A DNA stretch of 64,000 bases from Nocardia jejuensis NBRC 103114 (GCF_001613145.1 NZ_BDBU01000012.1:234039-298038); one strand, 5' to 3'; positions 27,079-36,765 are shown, counted from the stretch's first letter. Numbers and translations are program-made. Notes: generated by a model from the letters alone, not told the origin.

Positions 27079-29337
27079 ATGCAATTCACTGGTCCCGCAC
27101 TGTCGGACTATATCGAAAGTTATGTTCCGCCAACCCTGTTTCGGCTCTCCGATGCCGCGGACGTCGCCGCGCTGACCGAGCTCGAACAGTCCGGCGCGAT
27201 CGCCGCCCGGCACGACATGCTCACCCTGCAGCTGGAGAATCTGGCCAAGATCCGCACTCCCGAACGCGGGCGCATGGGTGATCGGGACGATGTCTTCGAG
27301 CAGCTCGTCGGGGGGCGGCCCCGGGACGAGATCGGCGTATGGGTGTTCTACCCGTGGTCGGGCAAGTTGGTGCACATCCTCGACGAACCCGAGTTCGTGC
27401 AGGTCCGCACCGCGGCCAACCGCAACAAGCTCACCTCCCAGGAGCAGCGGGCACTGGCGGGCAAGACGATCGGCATCCTGGGTCTCTCGGTCGGCAATGC
27501 CGTGGCCCTCACCGTCGCCGCCGAACGCAGCGTGGGCGGCATCAAGCTCGCGGACTTCGACGAGCTGGACCTGTCGAACCTGAATCGGTTGCGGGCCAAC
27601 GTCTCCGATCTCGGCGTGAACAAGGCGGTGCTGGCGGCTCGTCAGATCGCCGAGCTCGACCCGTACCTTCAGGTCGAGGTCTTCCACGAGGGCATCGACG
27701 ATCTGAATGTCGACGCCTTCTTCGACGCGGGCCGCGCGGTCGACATCCTGGTCGAAGAGTGCGATATGCCGTGGATCAAGATCCTCTCGCGCGAGCATGC
27801 CCGTCAGCGCGGCATTCCCGTGCTGATGGAGGCCAGCGATCGCGGCATGCTCGATATCGAGCGCTTCGACCTGGAACCGCAAAGGCCCCTGCTGCACGGC
27901 TTGGTCGGTGACCTCACCACCGAAGAACTCGCGACCATGGACCGCGACGGGCAACTCGCGGCGATGGCCACGATCGTCGGCGTCGACGACATCTCCGACC
28001 GCACAGCGGTATCGGTGGTCGAGATGGATGCCACGCTGACCACCTGGCCGCAACTCGCCTCGGAGGTCAATCACGGCGGCGCGGTGGTCGCCACCGTGGC
28101 GCGCGCGATCCTGCTCGGTCACGATGTGCCGTCGGGGCGGCGGCATGTGGAGTTGCCCTACGGAATCGGGCGCACGCCGCACGAGAGCCTCTCCCCGGCA
28201 TCGGTTCCCGAGCCCGAAGCGGCGGTCGGGCAACTGCCGGAGGATATTCGCGCCATCCTCGAACTGGCCATGCGCTCGCCGTCCGGCGGCAACACCCAGC
28301 AGTGGCGGTTCGCGGTGTGCGGACGGGTGATCGACGTCGTGCACATGCCCGAGCGCTCGATCACCCACCGGCTCTTCGACGGTCGCGAGACCGTGCGCCG
28401 GGTGGTGCTCGGAGCGGTGACCGAGAGCATCGTCGTCGGCGCGCGAGCCCGGGGGCTGACCGTCGAGGTCGAGTACGACCCCGAGGGCCCGGATTCGCTG
28501 GTCTACACCCGGGTCACGGTCGGCGAGAGCGGCCCCGAGGCCACCGCGGCGGAGGTCGCACTCGGTGCGGCACTGAGCAACCGCTACAGCGAGCGCACCC
28601 GTGAGGCGGGCCGGGCGCTCACCGACTCGGAGGTATCCGCGCTGCACGAGGCCGTGGCGGCGTACTCCGCCCGACTGTGGCTCAGCGGCGACGAGGAGGT
28701 CAAGCACGTCTACGGCGAGGGCACCGCGGTCGGCAACCGGCTGCGCACTCTCGTGGCGGAAATGCATACCGAGACCTTCGACGAATTCTATTTCCGCTCC
28801 GATGAACCGGACCGCGAAGACGGTGTGCCACTGGAGAATCTGGGCATCCTCCTGCCGGAGCGCATCGCGCTGCGAATCCTGAGTCGCCCCACGGTCGCCA
28901 AGTTCCTGCACGAGCGCGGCGAAGGGGCCGGGCTCCTCGAATACACCCGCACCTGGGCGGCCGGGGCCTCCGCGGTCGGTGCGATCACCGCCGCCGGGGA
29001 CACCCGCCGCGATTTCGTGGAGGCCGGTCGGGCCGTGCAGCGAATGTGGCTCGCGGCCACCGCACTCGGGGTCGGCGTGCATCCCACCACCTCGCTCATG
29101 TTCGAGGCCGAGATGCTCAGCGTGCCCGAGGGCGAGGTCTTCACCGCCGAGGAGCGCGCCGAAATCGACACTCGGATGGCGGAATTCCGCAAGGTCCTGG
29201 TCGCCGATACCGACGCGCCGCTGGCCATCGTGTTCCGGGCGGTCGCCGGGCCCCTCACTCCCGATCTGGTGCCCGCACCGCGCCGCCCGCTCGCCCTGCA
29301 CCTCGATATTCGCACCGCGACAACGGAATCGGCGTGA
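27079..29337 (+). CDS. Fused ThiF/E1-like and nitroreductase-like protein (Rv1355c type)
   Basis: 752 residues. Residues 128-345 form an E1/ThiF-type nucleotide-binding domain: GKTIGILGLSVGNAVALTVA, then DFDELDLSNLNRL, the motif that contacts ATP; CDMPWIK at 229 gives a cysteine near the usual region. Residues 390-735 are nitroreductase-like with RSPSGGNTQQWRF, the FMN-binding motif. The order equals that of mycobacterial Rv1355c (annotated moeY). E1 domains adenylate a carboxyl end; the nitroreductase part may do a flavin-dependent step on the same product. It heads a unit with a GNAT-like protein, a small protein and an MmpL transporter. Confidence 0.8.
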   Translation: MQFTGPALSDYIESYVPPTLFRLSDAADVAALTELEQSGAIAARHDMLTLQLENLAKIRTPERGRMGDRDDVFEQLVGGRPRDEIGVWVFYPWSGKLVHILDEPEFVQVRTAANRNKLTSQEQRALAGKTIGILGLSVGNAVALTVAAERSVGGIKLADFDELDLSNLNRLRANVSDLGVNKAVLAARQIAELDPYLQVEVFHEGIDDLNVDAFFDAGRAVDILVEECDMPWIKILSREHARQRGIPVLMEASDRGMLDIERFDLEPQRPLLHGLVGDLTTEELATMDRDGQLAAMATIVGVDDISDRTAVSVVEMDATLTTWPQLASEVNHGGAVVATVARAILLGHDVPSGRRHVELPYGIGRTPHESLSPASVPEPEAAVGQLPEDIRAILELAMRSPSGGNTQQWRFAVCGRVIDVVHMPERSITHRLFDGRETVRRVVLGAVTESIVVGARARGLTVEVEYDPEGPDSLVYTRVTVGESGPEATAAEVALGAALSNRYSERTREAGRALTDSEVSALHEAVAAYSARLWLSGDEEVKHVYGEGTAVGNRLRTLVAEMHTETFDEFYFRSDEPDREDGVPLENLGILLPERIALRILSRPTVAKFLHERGEGAGLLEYTRTWAAGASAVGAITAAGDTRRDFVEAGRAVQRMWLAATALGVGVHPTTSLMFEAEMLSVPEGEVFTAEERAEIDTRMAEFRKVLVADTDAPLAIVFRAVAGPLTPDLVPAPRRPLALHLDIRTATTESA

Positions 29338-29341
29338 TTCG

Positions 29342-30403
29342 ATGACCATTCAATTCAACCCTGCCGAGGCGTCCACGACCCCGCTGGAATTCCGTCGCGC
29401 CACTCCCGACGACGCCGAAGGCATCGCCGAGCTGTACGACCGGGTCTACCGGGGCAGGTATCCACTCGTCGAATGCACGAACCCGGCGGTCATCAGCGCC
29501 GTTCTCACCGAACGTGACTACTCGTGGTTCCTGGCGACGGCGGACGGCGTCGTGGTGGGATCCAGTGTCGCGGTTCCCGATTCGGTGAACGGCACCTGTG
29601 AGCTCGGGCGCGCGGCGGTCAGGCTGGAATACGCCGGTCGCGGCAACTTCGCGGTGCTGTTCAACGCCACCGTGGACGATGCCATCGCGCGCCCGGAGAA
29701 CGAACTGATCTACGGGTACGCCCGCAGCGAGCGCGCTCGATATCTGTTCGAGCGCATCGATTACAGCATCCACTGGACCGGCACCGACGGCGGTATGCAC
29801 CGGGTCGGCGACAATCGGGAGGAGCATCTGATCGGCGGCTCCTTCAATCCCGTGCATCCGCCGCTGCGCATCCTGCCGTCGGATCCGCTGGTGATCGCGG
29901 GCAGCCTCCTGGACACCGAGCTGCGGGCCATGGTCGGGCGCGCGGCGACCGGCGCCTATCCGACGCGGATCGCGGCGGCGCATTCGACTCGATACCTGCA
30001 CGAGTCGCAGCACGGGCGAATCGCCTTCTCGCTCTTCGAGCCCAGCAACGCCGCGGTGATCGGCGAGATCGACGCGACGAGCCCCGCGGACGTGCGGCGC
30101 CTGCTGTGGGAGGTCGTCGACCACGCGCCGGCGCTGGTCGAGCACCTCACGGTGTACGTGCTGGCCGACAAGCGCGACGTCATCGCCGAACTCTGCACGC
30201 CGGACGCCCGCGGCCGCGGATTCGTCGCCAGCGCTTACCTTCCCGGCTGGCACAGCGAGGACGGGTGCCGCTACGACTGCCTCGCCCTGACCCTGCGTCT
30301 CGATGACCGGACGCCCTTGCGGCTGGGCTTCGAGAAGCACGTCGAGGCCCTGCACGACAGTGTGGCCGGCCTCACCGACCACCACTCGCTCACGTTGCGC
30401 TGA
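29342..30403 (+). CDS. GNAT-like N-acyltransferase
   Basis: 353 residues. The N-terminal 160 residues read like a GNAT domain (LEFRRATPDDAEGIAELYDRVYRG and a later LGRAAVRLEYAGRGNFAVLF), with a second half of similar size that may be another GNAT-like fold. The gene starts 4 bp after the E1/nitroreductase stop, so translation is coupled. A role in acylating the product of the first enzyme is inference. The GNAT acetyl-CoA loop (R/QxxGxG/A) is not clear-cut, so the assignment is moderate. Confidence 0.6.
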   Translation: MTIQFNPAEASTTPLEFRRATPDDAEGIAELYDRVYRGRYPLVECTNPAVISAVLTERDYSWFLATADGVVVGSSVAVPDSVNGTCELGRAAVRLEYAGRGNFAVLFNATVDDAIARPENELIYGYARSERARYLFERIDYSIHWTGTDGGMHRVGDNREEHLIGGSFNPVHPPLRILPSDPLVIAGSLLDTELRAMVGRAATGAYPTRIAAAHSTRYLHESQHGRIAFSLFEPSNAAVIGEIDATSPADVRRLLWEVVDHAPALVEHLTVYVLADKRDVIAELCTPDARGRGFVASAYLPGWHSEDGCRYDCLALTLRLDDRTPLRLGFEKHVEALHDSVAGLTDHHSLTLR

Positions 30404-30417
30404 AAGGACATTCGATC

Positions 30418-30744
30418 ATGACACTCGACGGCACCTGGACCCTGTCCATCGACTCGCAGATCGGCCGCCAGACCGCGATCATCGAATTCACCACCGCCCC
30501 GGACGGTTCGGTGAGCGGCAATGCGCGTCATCCGAAATCCGGTGAACTCGCGCCGCTGGCGAAGGTCGAGGTCTCCGGCAACTCGCTCGTCTGGCATCAG
30601 TCGATCCGCAATCCCATGCGGCTCAACCTGATCTTCACCACCGTCGTGGAGGGGGACGAGCTGTCCGGGACCGTGCGGGCCCGCATCATCCCGGGGACCG
30701 GCACCGTCACCGGGCGGCGCGACCCCGCTCCGGCGGCGTCCTGA
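30418..30744 (+). CDS. Small beta-rich protein of unknown function
   Basis: 108 residues, starting GTWTLSIDSQIGRQTAIIEF with alternating strands and turns (GSVSGNARHP, GNSLVWHQS, GDELSGTVRAR) like a lipocalin or beta-barrel half. No signal peptide, so cytosolic. AAAGGA precedes the start and it lies 14 bp after the GNAT-like gene. It may carry a small ligand for the unit. Confidence 0.6.
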   Translation: MTLDGTWTLSIDSQIGRQTAIIEFTTAPDGSVSGNARHPKSGELAPLAKVEVSGNSLVWHQSIRNPMRLNLIFTTVVEGDELSGTVRARIIPGTGTVTGRRDPAPAAS

Positions 30745-30828
30745 ACCGCGGCAGTGTCTTGCACCGCGGGGGCGTCGTGAACCGCGGCGTCCCGACCCGC
30801 GGCAGCGTCCCGAACTCCGGCACCGAGA
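30741..30828 (+). repeat. Degenerate tandem repeat, about 18 bp
   Basis: Five imperfect units around GAACCGCGGCAGNGTCC fill the gap between the small gene and the transporter start, one unit being 15 bp. The pattern begins in the last codons of the gene upstream. Confidence 0.55.
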
Positions 30829-30838
30829 AGGAACCATC

Positions 30839-33055
30839 GTGCAGAAAATCGCCCAGGCGGCGCTGAGACATCGCCGGCGGATCATCGCGGCCTGGCTGCT
30901 GACGTTGATCGTCGGCGGTGCGCTGGCGACGTTCACCACCAATCGTCTGACCGTCGACTTCGCGCTGCCGGGTCAACCCGGCGACACCGCCTCCCATGCG
31001 GTGATCTCGACCTTCGGGACAGCGGGACAGAACAGTTCGCCATTGATCGTCGCGGTCACGCTGGCGGACGGGCAGCGGGTGGGCGACCATGCGGGAGAAC
31101 TGAAGTCGGCGTTCGAGTCGCTGGCGACGGTGCGCATGTACGACCAGCCGGTGCAGGTTTTCGACGCCTACAACACCGTCGATCGCGCGGATCGGTCGGC
31201 GTTCGTGACCGCGGACGATCGCACGGCCATGGCGTACGTGTTCTATCCGATCACGCGGACTCCCACACCGACGACACCGGCCGATACGGTCGCCACCGCG
31301 ATCACCCCGCTGCTGCCGGTCGGGGCCACGCTGGGCATGACCGGCACCGACGCGCTGGCCGCGAGCCAGGGCAGCGGCATCGGGCTGGGAGTGATCCTGG
31401 AGCTGCTGATCGCGGGCGGCGGCGCACTCGTGGTGCTGGCCTTCGTATTCGGCTCTCGGCTCGCGGTGCTGCCGGTGATCGTCGCGTCGGTGTCGATCCC
31501 GGGGGCGCTGCTGCTGTTGCTGCCGCTGACCTACATCAGCGACTACTCGTTCATCGTGCAGTACCTGATCTCACTGGTCGGGCTCGGTCTCGGTATCGAT
31601 TACTCGCTGCTGGTCGTCACCCGCTGGCGGGAGGAGCGCGGGCGCGGACTCGACAACGACGCGGCGATCCTCACCGCGATGCGCACGGCCGGAACAGCGG
31701 TGGTGCACAGCGGCGTCACGGTCGCCATCGGGCTGCTGTCGCTGGTCGTGCTCCCGGTGCCGTTCCTGCGCAGCATCGGCATCGCGGGCGCGCTCATTCC
31801 GCTGGTGACGGTGCTCGCGACCCTCACCCTCACTCCTGCGATTCTGAGTATGGCGGGACCGTGGCTGGACACGCGGGGACCGCACCGGGCCGAGGGGAAG
31901 GGGTGGACGCGCTGGACCACCCTGGTGGTGCGACGGCGGTGGATCTCCGCGGCGGCGGCCCTGGCGGTGCTCGGGTTGCTGATGGTTCCGTTCACGAACG
32001 CCAATATCGGTTTCTCCTCGGCGGATTCGCTCGCGCAGAGCGGGCCCGCGTACGAGACGTACAGCGCGTTGAAGGACAGCGGCGTTCCCGCCGGGACGCT
32101 GTCCCCGATCGAGGTGCTCACCCGCAGCGATCGGGCTCCGGCGGTCGCCGACGCGCTGGCGAGCATCGAGGGTGTGGCGCACGTGGTGGTCGCCGAGGCC
32201 GGGGACGGGCATCTCAACCGGCCGCTGTCGGGCACGGGGCCGACGGTGACGATGGTGCTGGCCATCCCGCGTGATCAGACGGTGAATCAGCGGACCGTGG
32301 CGGTCGTGGAGCGGGTGCAGGACACCGCGGCGGGACTGGACGGCGTCGTCGGCGTGACCGGCGTCGGCACCGCGCAGACCGACTTCCAGCACGCGGTGTA
32401 CGACAACTTCCCGCTGGTGCTGCTCGTGCTGTCGATCCTGACATACCTGCTGTTGGTGCGAGCGTTCCGCTCGCTGCTGTTGCCGCTCAAAGCCGTTGTG
32501 ATGAACCTGCTTTCGCTCGCCGCGGCGATCGGTGCGATGGTGTACTTCTGGCAGGACGGCGTCGGCTCGGAGCTGGTGTACGGCATCACCGCCACCCACG
32601 CGGTCGCGGTGTGGATTCCGCCGATGGTGTTCGCGTTCCTGTTCGGGCTGTCGATGGATTACGAGGTGTTCATCCTCGCTCGCATTCAGGAGGAGTACCG
32701 GGCGTCCGGATCCACCGATCAGGCTGTCATCGCGGGGTTGAGCCGGGTCGGGCGCCTGGTCACCAGTGCCGCGTTGATCCTGTTCCTGTCCTTCGCGGCG
32801 CTGTCCACCGGCCCCGGCACCGATCAGAAGGTCATGGCGGTGGGTCTGGGGCTGGGAATCCTGCTGGACGCCACGGTGATTCGCTCGCTGCTGCTGCCGG
32901 CGACGGTGTCGCTCATGGGCAAGTGGAACTGGTATCTGCCCACGGCGGTCGAAAAGCTCCTGCTGCTTGGGCCGCTGCCGCCGCACGCACCTGCCGGCAC
33001 TGTTTCCGGCCCGGCAGAGCAGCAGCACAGCCGCCCCCAACCGGTCATGGACTGA
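30839..33055 (+). CDS. MmpL-family RND transporter
   Basis: 738 residues with GTG start after AGAAGGA. One membrane segment near residues 18-38, two blocks of 5-6 segments (about 165-350 and 510-710) and two periplasmic loops. The RND proton-path motif appears twice: GLGIDYSLLVVTRWREE and GLSMDYEVFILARIQEEY. MmpL proteins export lipids or siderophores across the inner membrane of mycolate-bearing bacteria. In this operon it would export the product of the three upstream enzymes; that is inference. Confidence 0.88.
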   Translation: MQKIAQAALRHRRRIIAAWLLTLIVGGALATFTTNRLTVDFALPGQPGDTASHAVISTFGTAGQNSSPLIVAVTLADGQRVGDHAGELKSAFESLATVRMYDQPVQVFDAYNTVDRADRSAFVTADDRTAMAYVFYPITRTPTPTTPADTVATAITPLLPVGATLGMTGTDALAASQGSGIGLGVILELLIAGGGALVVLAFVFGSRLAVLPVIVASVSIPGALLLLLPLTYISDYSFIVQYLISLVGLGLGIDYSLLVVTRWREERGRGLDNDAAILTAMRTAGTAVVHSGVTVAIGLLSLVVLPVPFLRSIGIAGALIPLVTVLATLTLTPAILSMAGPWLDTRGPHRAEGKGWTRWTTLVVRRRWISAAAALAVLGLLMVPFTNANIGFSSADSLAQSGPAYETYSALKDSGVPAGTLSPIEVLTRSDRAPAVADALASIEGVAHVVVAEAGDGHLNRPLSGTGPTVTMVLAIPRDQTVNQRTVAVVERVQDTAAGLDGVVGVTGVGTAQTDFQHAVYDNFPLVLLVLSILTYLLLVRAFRSLLLPLKAVVMNLLSLAAAIGAMVYFWQDGVGSELVYGITATHAVAVWIPPMVFAFLFGLSMDYEVFILARIQEEYRASGSTDQAVIAGLSRVGRLVTSAALILFLSFAALSTGPGTDQKVMAVGLGLGILLDATVIRSLLLPATVSLMGKWNWYLPTAVEKLLLLGPLPPHAPAGTVSGPAEQQHSRPQPVMD

Positions 33056-33125
33056 TGGCTGTTCCACGCGGGTTCGCTCCGGTTTCGCACCGGGGCGAGC
33101 CCGCGAAGGGTGGGAGCATCGCCTC

Positions 33126-34313
33126 ATGAGCGACGTTCCCGGACCATTCATCGGCCGTGCCCGACGCACGCTGTTGACCGAAATCGATTCGCTGGTAGCC
33201 GAAGTCGCGCACGCGATCGAAGCGAGCGAGCCCGCGTACGGGACGTTCGATTCGGTCTCGCATCAGGAATTGATGGCGTCGAATCGGGAGAATCTCGAGT
33301 CGGCGCTGGAGTACATGGGGGGCAATACGCAGCTGGGACTCGCCACCGCACGGGCCACCGGGCGCCGACGCGCAGAACTCGGAGTTCCGCTGACGGCGGT
33401 GCTTCGCGCGTATCGCATCGCGACGCGCGTCACCTGGGATCGGCTGGTCGTGCTCGTGGGCAACGATCCGCGGGCCACCCAGGATCTGCTGGAATCGGCC
33501 TCCGAGATCTGGCGATTGGCCGACGACTACTCCCAGGCGCTGACGCTCGGATATCAAGAGTGGCAAGCCGAACAAGCTCAGCACGACGGCAGGCTGCTCG
33601 AAGTCGCGGTGGACGCGGTGCTGGCCGGGACGACCGACGTGGCGAGCCAGCGCGAGCACATCGACAGACTGCGGCTGCCCTTCTACGGCGACTTCGTCGT
33701 CGTGTACGCGCGATCGACACGCACCGCGGCCGAGACGATTCCGGGAATCGGCGCGGCGATCACGGCGCTTGGCGTGCGCTCGGCGTGGCGGGTGAGGCTG
33801 GACAGCCATGTGGGAATCGTCGCTCTCACAACGGCTTTCACCATCGATCGGCTGCACGACCTCCTGGCCGAACGAACACTGGGGCGGACCGGGATCAGTG
33901 CCGTGTTTCCCGTGCTGACCGCGGCGCCCGAGGCGCTGCGCCAGAGCGGGTTGGCGGCGATCGCCGCGGAATCGATGGCGGACATCGTCGTTCGCCACGA
34001 TCAGGTGCTGCTATCGGTGCTGCTGGCCGGGGCGCCCGATCTCGCCGCGCGCATCGCCGATATGCGGCTGGGGCCGATACTGGGGCTTCCTCCCGGCGAT
34101 CGCGATGTGCTGCTGCACACCCTGCGCATGTGGTTCGAGGGCGGTGGCGAAGCGGGGGCGGTGGCGAAAAAGCTGTTCTGCCATCGCAATACCCTGCGCT
34201 TCCGGATCAATCGGATCGCGACGCTGACCGGGCACAACCCGTCCACACCCTTGGGAGCGGCCGAGCTTCATCTGGCCCTTCGGGCGCACGAGGTCAGCCT
34301 CTCGATGAAATAG
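33126..34313 (+). CDS. PucR-family transcriptional regulator, paralogue
   Basis: 395 residues from MSDVPGPF. Same three-part order as the regulator at 17365: helical RsbR-like N-terminus with LGLATARATGRRRAELGVPL, GGDEF-like middle, PucR helix-turn-helix with LFCHRNTLRFRINRIATLTG. Identity between the two is high in the N-terminal and C-terminal thirds. It lies 70 bp after the transporter, same strand, and may regulate that operon. Confidence 0.85.
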   Translation: MSDVPGPFIGRARRTLLTEIDSLVAEVAHAIEASEPAYGTFDSVSHQELMASNRENLESALEYMGGNTQLGLATARATGRRRAELGVPLTAVLRAYRIATRVTWDRLVVLVGNDPRATQDLLESASEIWRLADDYSQALTLGYQEWQAEQAQHDGRLLEVAVDAVLAGTTDVASQREHIDRLRLPFYGDFVVVYARSTRTAAETIPGIGAAITALGVRSAWRVRLDSHVGIVALTTAFTIDRLHDLLAERTLGRTGISAVFPVLTAAPEALRQSGLAAIAAESMADIVVRHDQVLLSVLLAGAPDLAARIADMRLGPILGLPPGDRDVLLHTLRMWFEGGGEAGAVAKKLFCHRNTLRFRINRIATLTGHNPSTPLGAAELHLALRAHEVSLSMK

Positions 34314-34328
34314 CCAGGGGCCGTTGGC

Positions 34329-34364
34329 CACGCGGCGCGGCTGGTAGACCGGCCGCGCCGCGTG
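34329..34364. terminator. Bidirectional GC-rich terminator
   Basis: Perfect 13-bp arms CACGCGGCGCGGC with a 10-base loop between convergent genes. Confidence 0.7.
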
Positions 34365-34373
34365 CGCACCGGA

Positions 34374-34787
34374 TCATCCCAGGTGCAGCGCGACCTGACC
34401 GGAATCGGTCTTCCAGTATTTCCTGTTCAGCTGCGCGGTACCGGTGCCCTCGGTGTAGGGCACGAGCACCGGTTGGCCGTTGGACGGCTTCAGCACGGCG
34501 GACCAGGTCTCGATGCGATCCGTGCACTGCAGGGTCGCCCCCGGCGGGGAGCTGGTGAGCGCGATCGTGCCGCTGCCGCTGGTGTTCATCTGCGCGGAGA
34601 CGTCGAGAAAGCCGATACCGGCCTCACAGCGGTAGGTGCCGGTGGCTTGCAGGCCATCCGGTGCGGAGGTGACCACGGAATTCAAGGTGATGAACTCGTC
34701 CTCGGGAGCCGCGCCCGCCGACGGCGCGCATATCGTCATCGCCGCCACCGCCGCGGCTGCGATCAGCGCGAACTTGGTAGTCACCAT
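34374..34787 (-). CDS. Secreted protein, DUF6299-like
   Basis: 137 residues from MVTTKFALIAAAAVAAMTI, a Sec signal ending AGA-APE. The mature protein shows VTSAPDGLQATGTYRCEAGIG, a beta-sandwich-like start resembling DUF6299, and two cysteines that may pair. AGGAGG precedes the ATG. Function unknown. Confidence 0.65.
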   Translation of the reverse strand: MVTTKFALIAAAAVAAMTICAPSAGAAPEDEFITLNSVVTSAPDGLQATGTYRCEAGIGFLDVSAQMNTSGSGTIALTSSPPGATLQCTDRIETWSAVLKPSNGQPVLVPYTEGTGTAQLNRKYWKTDSGQVALHLG

Positions 34788-34895
34788 CGCACGACCTCCT
34801 GGACCATCGATGCCACGGGAAGAATCGACTTCGATGGTAGTCACGCCGCCCGGTCGGTCGAGCCGGTTCGCGCATCTGCGCACGGATTCCGCGGG

Positions 34896-35609
34896 TCAGA
34901 AGAGTTGACCGGAGGGGCGGATGACCAAGGAGTTGATTTCGATGCCCGGTGGCTGGGAGAGCGCGAAAACTATCGAGGTGGCGATGTTCTCGGGAGTCAT
35001 GATGGGGCCATCGGGGACGCCGTCAGGGCGAGAATCCCAGAAGGAAGTGTCGACCCGGCCGGGAGCAACCAGGGTTACGCCCACGCCGGAGCCCGTGACG
35101 AGGACACGGGCGTTCTCCGCCAGCGCCGAGACCGCCCACTTGGTGACGGAGTACATGTTTCCGGGGGTGTTCTTGACACCGGCGGTGCTGCCCACCAACA
35201 CAATTCGCCCCTGGGTGTCACGCAGGGCGGGAAGGGCCGCACGGATGAGAACCGCCGGACCCAGCACATTGGTGAGGAGCATGTCCTGCCACTCGGCCGG
35301 ATCCCCGTCGACGAGTGAGTCATGAGTGGAGATGCCCGCATTGGCGACGACCCCGCTGAGCCGGCCGAACGTGGCGACAGTGGTATCGACAGCGGCCTGC
35401 ACGGCCTCGTGGTCCGCGGCATCCCCGGCGATGGTGAGCAGCGCCTCCCCCGCCCCGACCTCGGCGGCGAACTCGTCGAGCCGCTCCTTACGCCTCCCGG
35501 TGATCGCCACCCGATGGCCTTGCTCCAGCAATCGGCGGGTGGTCGCGGCTCCGATCCCGCTCCCACCGCCGGTGATCAACGTGACAGGCGCTGCGCCGCT
35601 CTGGGTCAT
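34896..35609 (-). CDS. Short-chain dehydrogenase/reductase
   Basis: 237 residues. TGGGSGIGAATTRRLLEQG at the N-terminus, VANAGIS, Ser in VGSTAG and YSVTK. NAD(P)-dependent. The C-terminus LVIRPSGQLF is typical of the YdfG-like subgroup that reduces hydroxy acids or aldehydes. No partner genes; neighbours are unrelated. Confidence 0.85.
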   Translation of the reverse strand: MTQSGAAPVTLITGGGSGIGAATTRRLLEQGHRVAITGRRKERLDEFAAEVGAGEALLTIAGDAADHEAVQAAVDTTVATFGRLSGVVANAGISTHDSLVDGDPAEWQDMLLTNVLGPAVLIRAALPALRDTQGRIVLVGSTAGVKNTPGNMYSVTKWAVSALAENARVLVTGSGVGVTLVAPGRVDTSFWDSRPDGVPDGPIMTPENIATSIVFALSQPPGIEINSLVIRPSGQLF

Positions 35610-35677
35610 ACCCCGACGCTAGGCCCGCCGGTGATCACGCGCCACCCGGCCGGGAAGTGAAGCTGTGTAGCCGGGCC

Positions 35678-35881
35678 TTACGCGGCGGATTCGGCCGACG
35701 ATACGAATACGAGGAAGGTGTCCCACGCCGCCGGGGTGAAGATCAGGGCTGGGCCGGTCGGGTCCTTGGAGTCACGGATGCCGACGCGGCCTCGCGTCAG
35801 GTGCGCGGCTTCGACGCATTCCTTACTTGGGCCGCTGCGGCTCGATTTGAACCAGTTCGCCTCGAATAGGTCGACATTCAC
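35678..35881 (-). CDS. DUF397 protein
   Basis: 67 residues, GTG start overlapping the upstream stop (GTGA). The DUF397 pattern is clear: WFKSSRSGPSKECVEAA, then VGIRDSKDPTGPALIFTPAAWDTFL. In Streptomyces such proteins pair with HTH-DUF5753 regulators (WhiJ type) and counter them. Confidence 0.9.
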   Translation of the reverse strand: MNVDLFEANWFKSSRSGPSKECVEAAHLTRGRVGIRDSKDPTGPALIFTPAAWDTFLVFVSSAESAA

Positions 35882-36765
35882 GCCCCGAACTCCTTCACCA
35901 CGGCCGATATCAGCTGTCTGGTGTCCGTTTCGTCCAAAGCTACACGGCGAATCTCCGTCAGCGCATCCTGATATCGACGCACCTCGCGATCACGCTCCAG
36001 GTACAGATCTCCGACGTAGCCCTCGACGTACACGATCGGAGGTTCGTTCAGCTTCGATACGACCAGGGGCGGAAACTGCAGCAGCACAAAAGAACCAACG
36101 AACGAGCCGAGATGACCGGGGGCGGCGAAGGGGACGACTCGAATGGATACGTTCGGCAGGAGCGCGGCGGCCGACAGGTGTCGTAGTTGCGCCCCCATCA
36201 CGGAACGACCGCCGATCTCGTCACGAAGCACCGACTCAGCGAGTAGGACTTCCATCGTGAAACCTGGCTCCTGTAAACGTATTTGACGCTGAGTCGCCAT
36301 CGCGATGCGCTTTTCGACCTCCCCGGTCGAGCGTGCGGGATCCTCCGCCCAGATCAGCGCGCGTCGATACTCCGGGGTCTGCAGCAAACCGGGCACCACC
36401 GCGATCTTCCAGGTGGTCAGTTTGCTGGCAGCGTCTTCGAGGCCGAGGTAGTGATCGAACCCTTCGGGCGTGGTGTCAGCGAAACTCTTCCACCACCCGC
36501 CGCCCAACTCCCGTGCCTGCTTGACCTCCCGGAGAAGGTCCAGGACCGTCCGGCGCTCCTCGTCGGAGGCTCCGAAAGCGTTGCACAGCGCATTGATATG
36601 CAGCCCGCTCACTTGCGTCGGTCGCCCCTCCTCCATTCGCCCGATCGTTTGCTGGGATACCTCGGCAACCCGGGCCGCCGCCGCCTGAGACAGACGGGCG
36701 GATTCTCGCATTCGACGCAATTCACGACCCATCGCCCTGCGCGCGAGGGTACTGCCGGTGTTCAT
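35878..36765 (-). CDS. XRE-family regulator with DUF5753
   Basis: 295 residues. The N-terminal HTH is ELRRMRESARLSQAAAARVAEVSQQTIGRMEEGR; the DUF5753 region starts at about residue 100 with LPGLLQTPEYRRAL and ends with a DxRQLI-like tail. AGGGAGG precedes the start at 36765; the longer frame to 36966 was rejected. Forms the usual pair with the DUF397 gene. In streptomycetes this pair controls development or antibiotic production; here the targets are unknown. Two small genes diverge from it. Confidence 0.85.
   Translation of the reverse strand: MNTGSTLARRAMGRELRRMRESARLSQAAAARVAEVSQQTIGRMEEGRPTQVSGLHINALCNAFGASDEERRTVLDLLREVKQARELGGGWWKSFADTTPEGFDHYLGLEDAASKLTTWKIAVVPGLLQTPEYRRALIWAEDPARSTGEVEKRIAMATQRQIRLQEPGFTMEVLLAESVLRDEIGGRSVMGAQLRHLSAAALLPNVSIRVVPFAAPGHLGSFVGSFVLLQFPPLVVSKLNEPPIVYVEGYVGDLYLERDREVRRYQDALTEIRRVALDETDTRQLISAVVKEFGA

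Noticed and set aside
27037..29349. 770-codon open frame antisense to the E1/nitroreductase gene
   Set aside because: High GC keeps the antisense frame open; no domain, no start with ribosome site, and the plus-strand protein has clear motifs.
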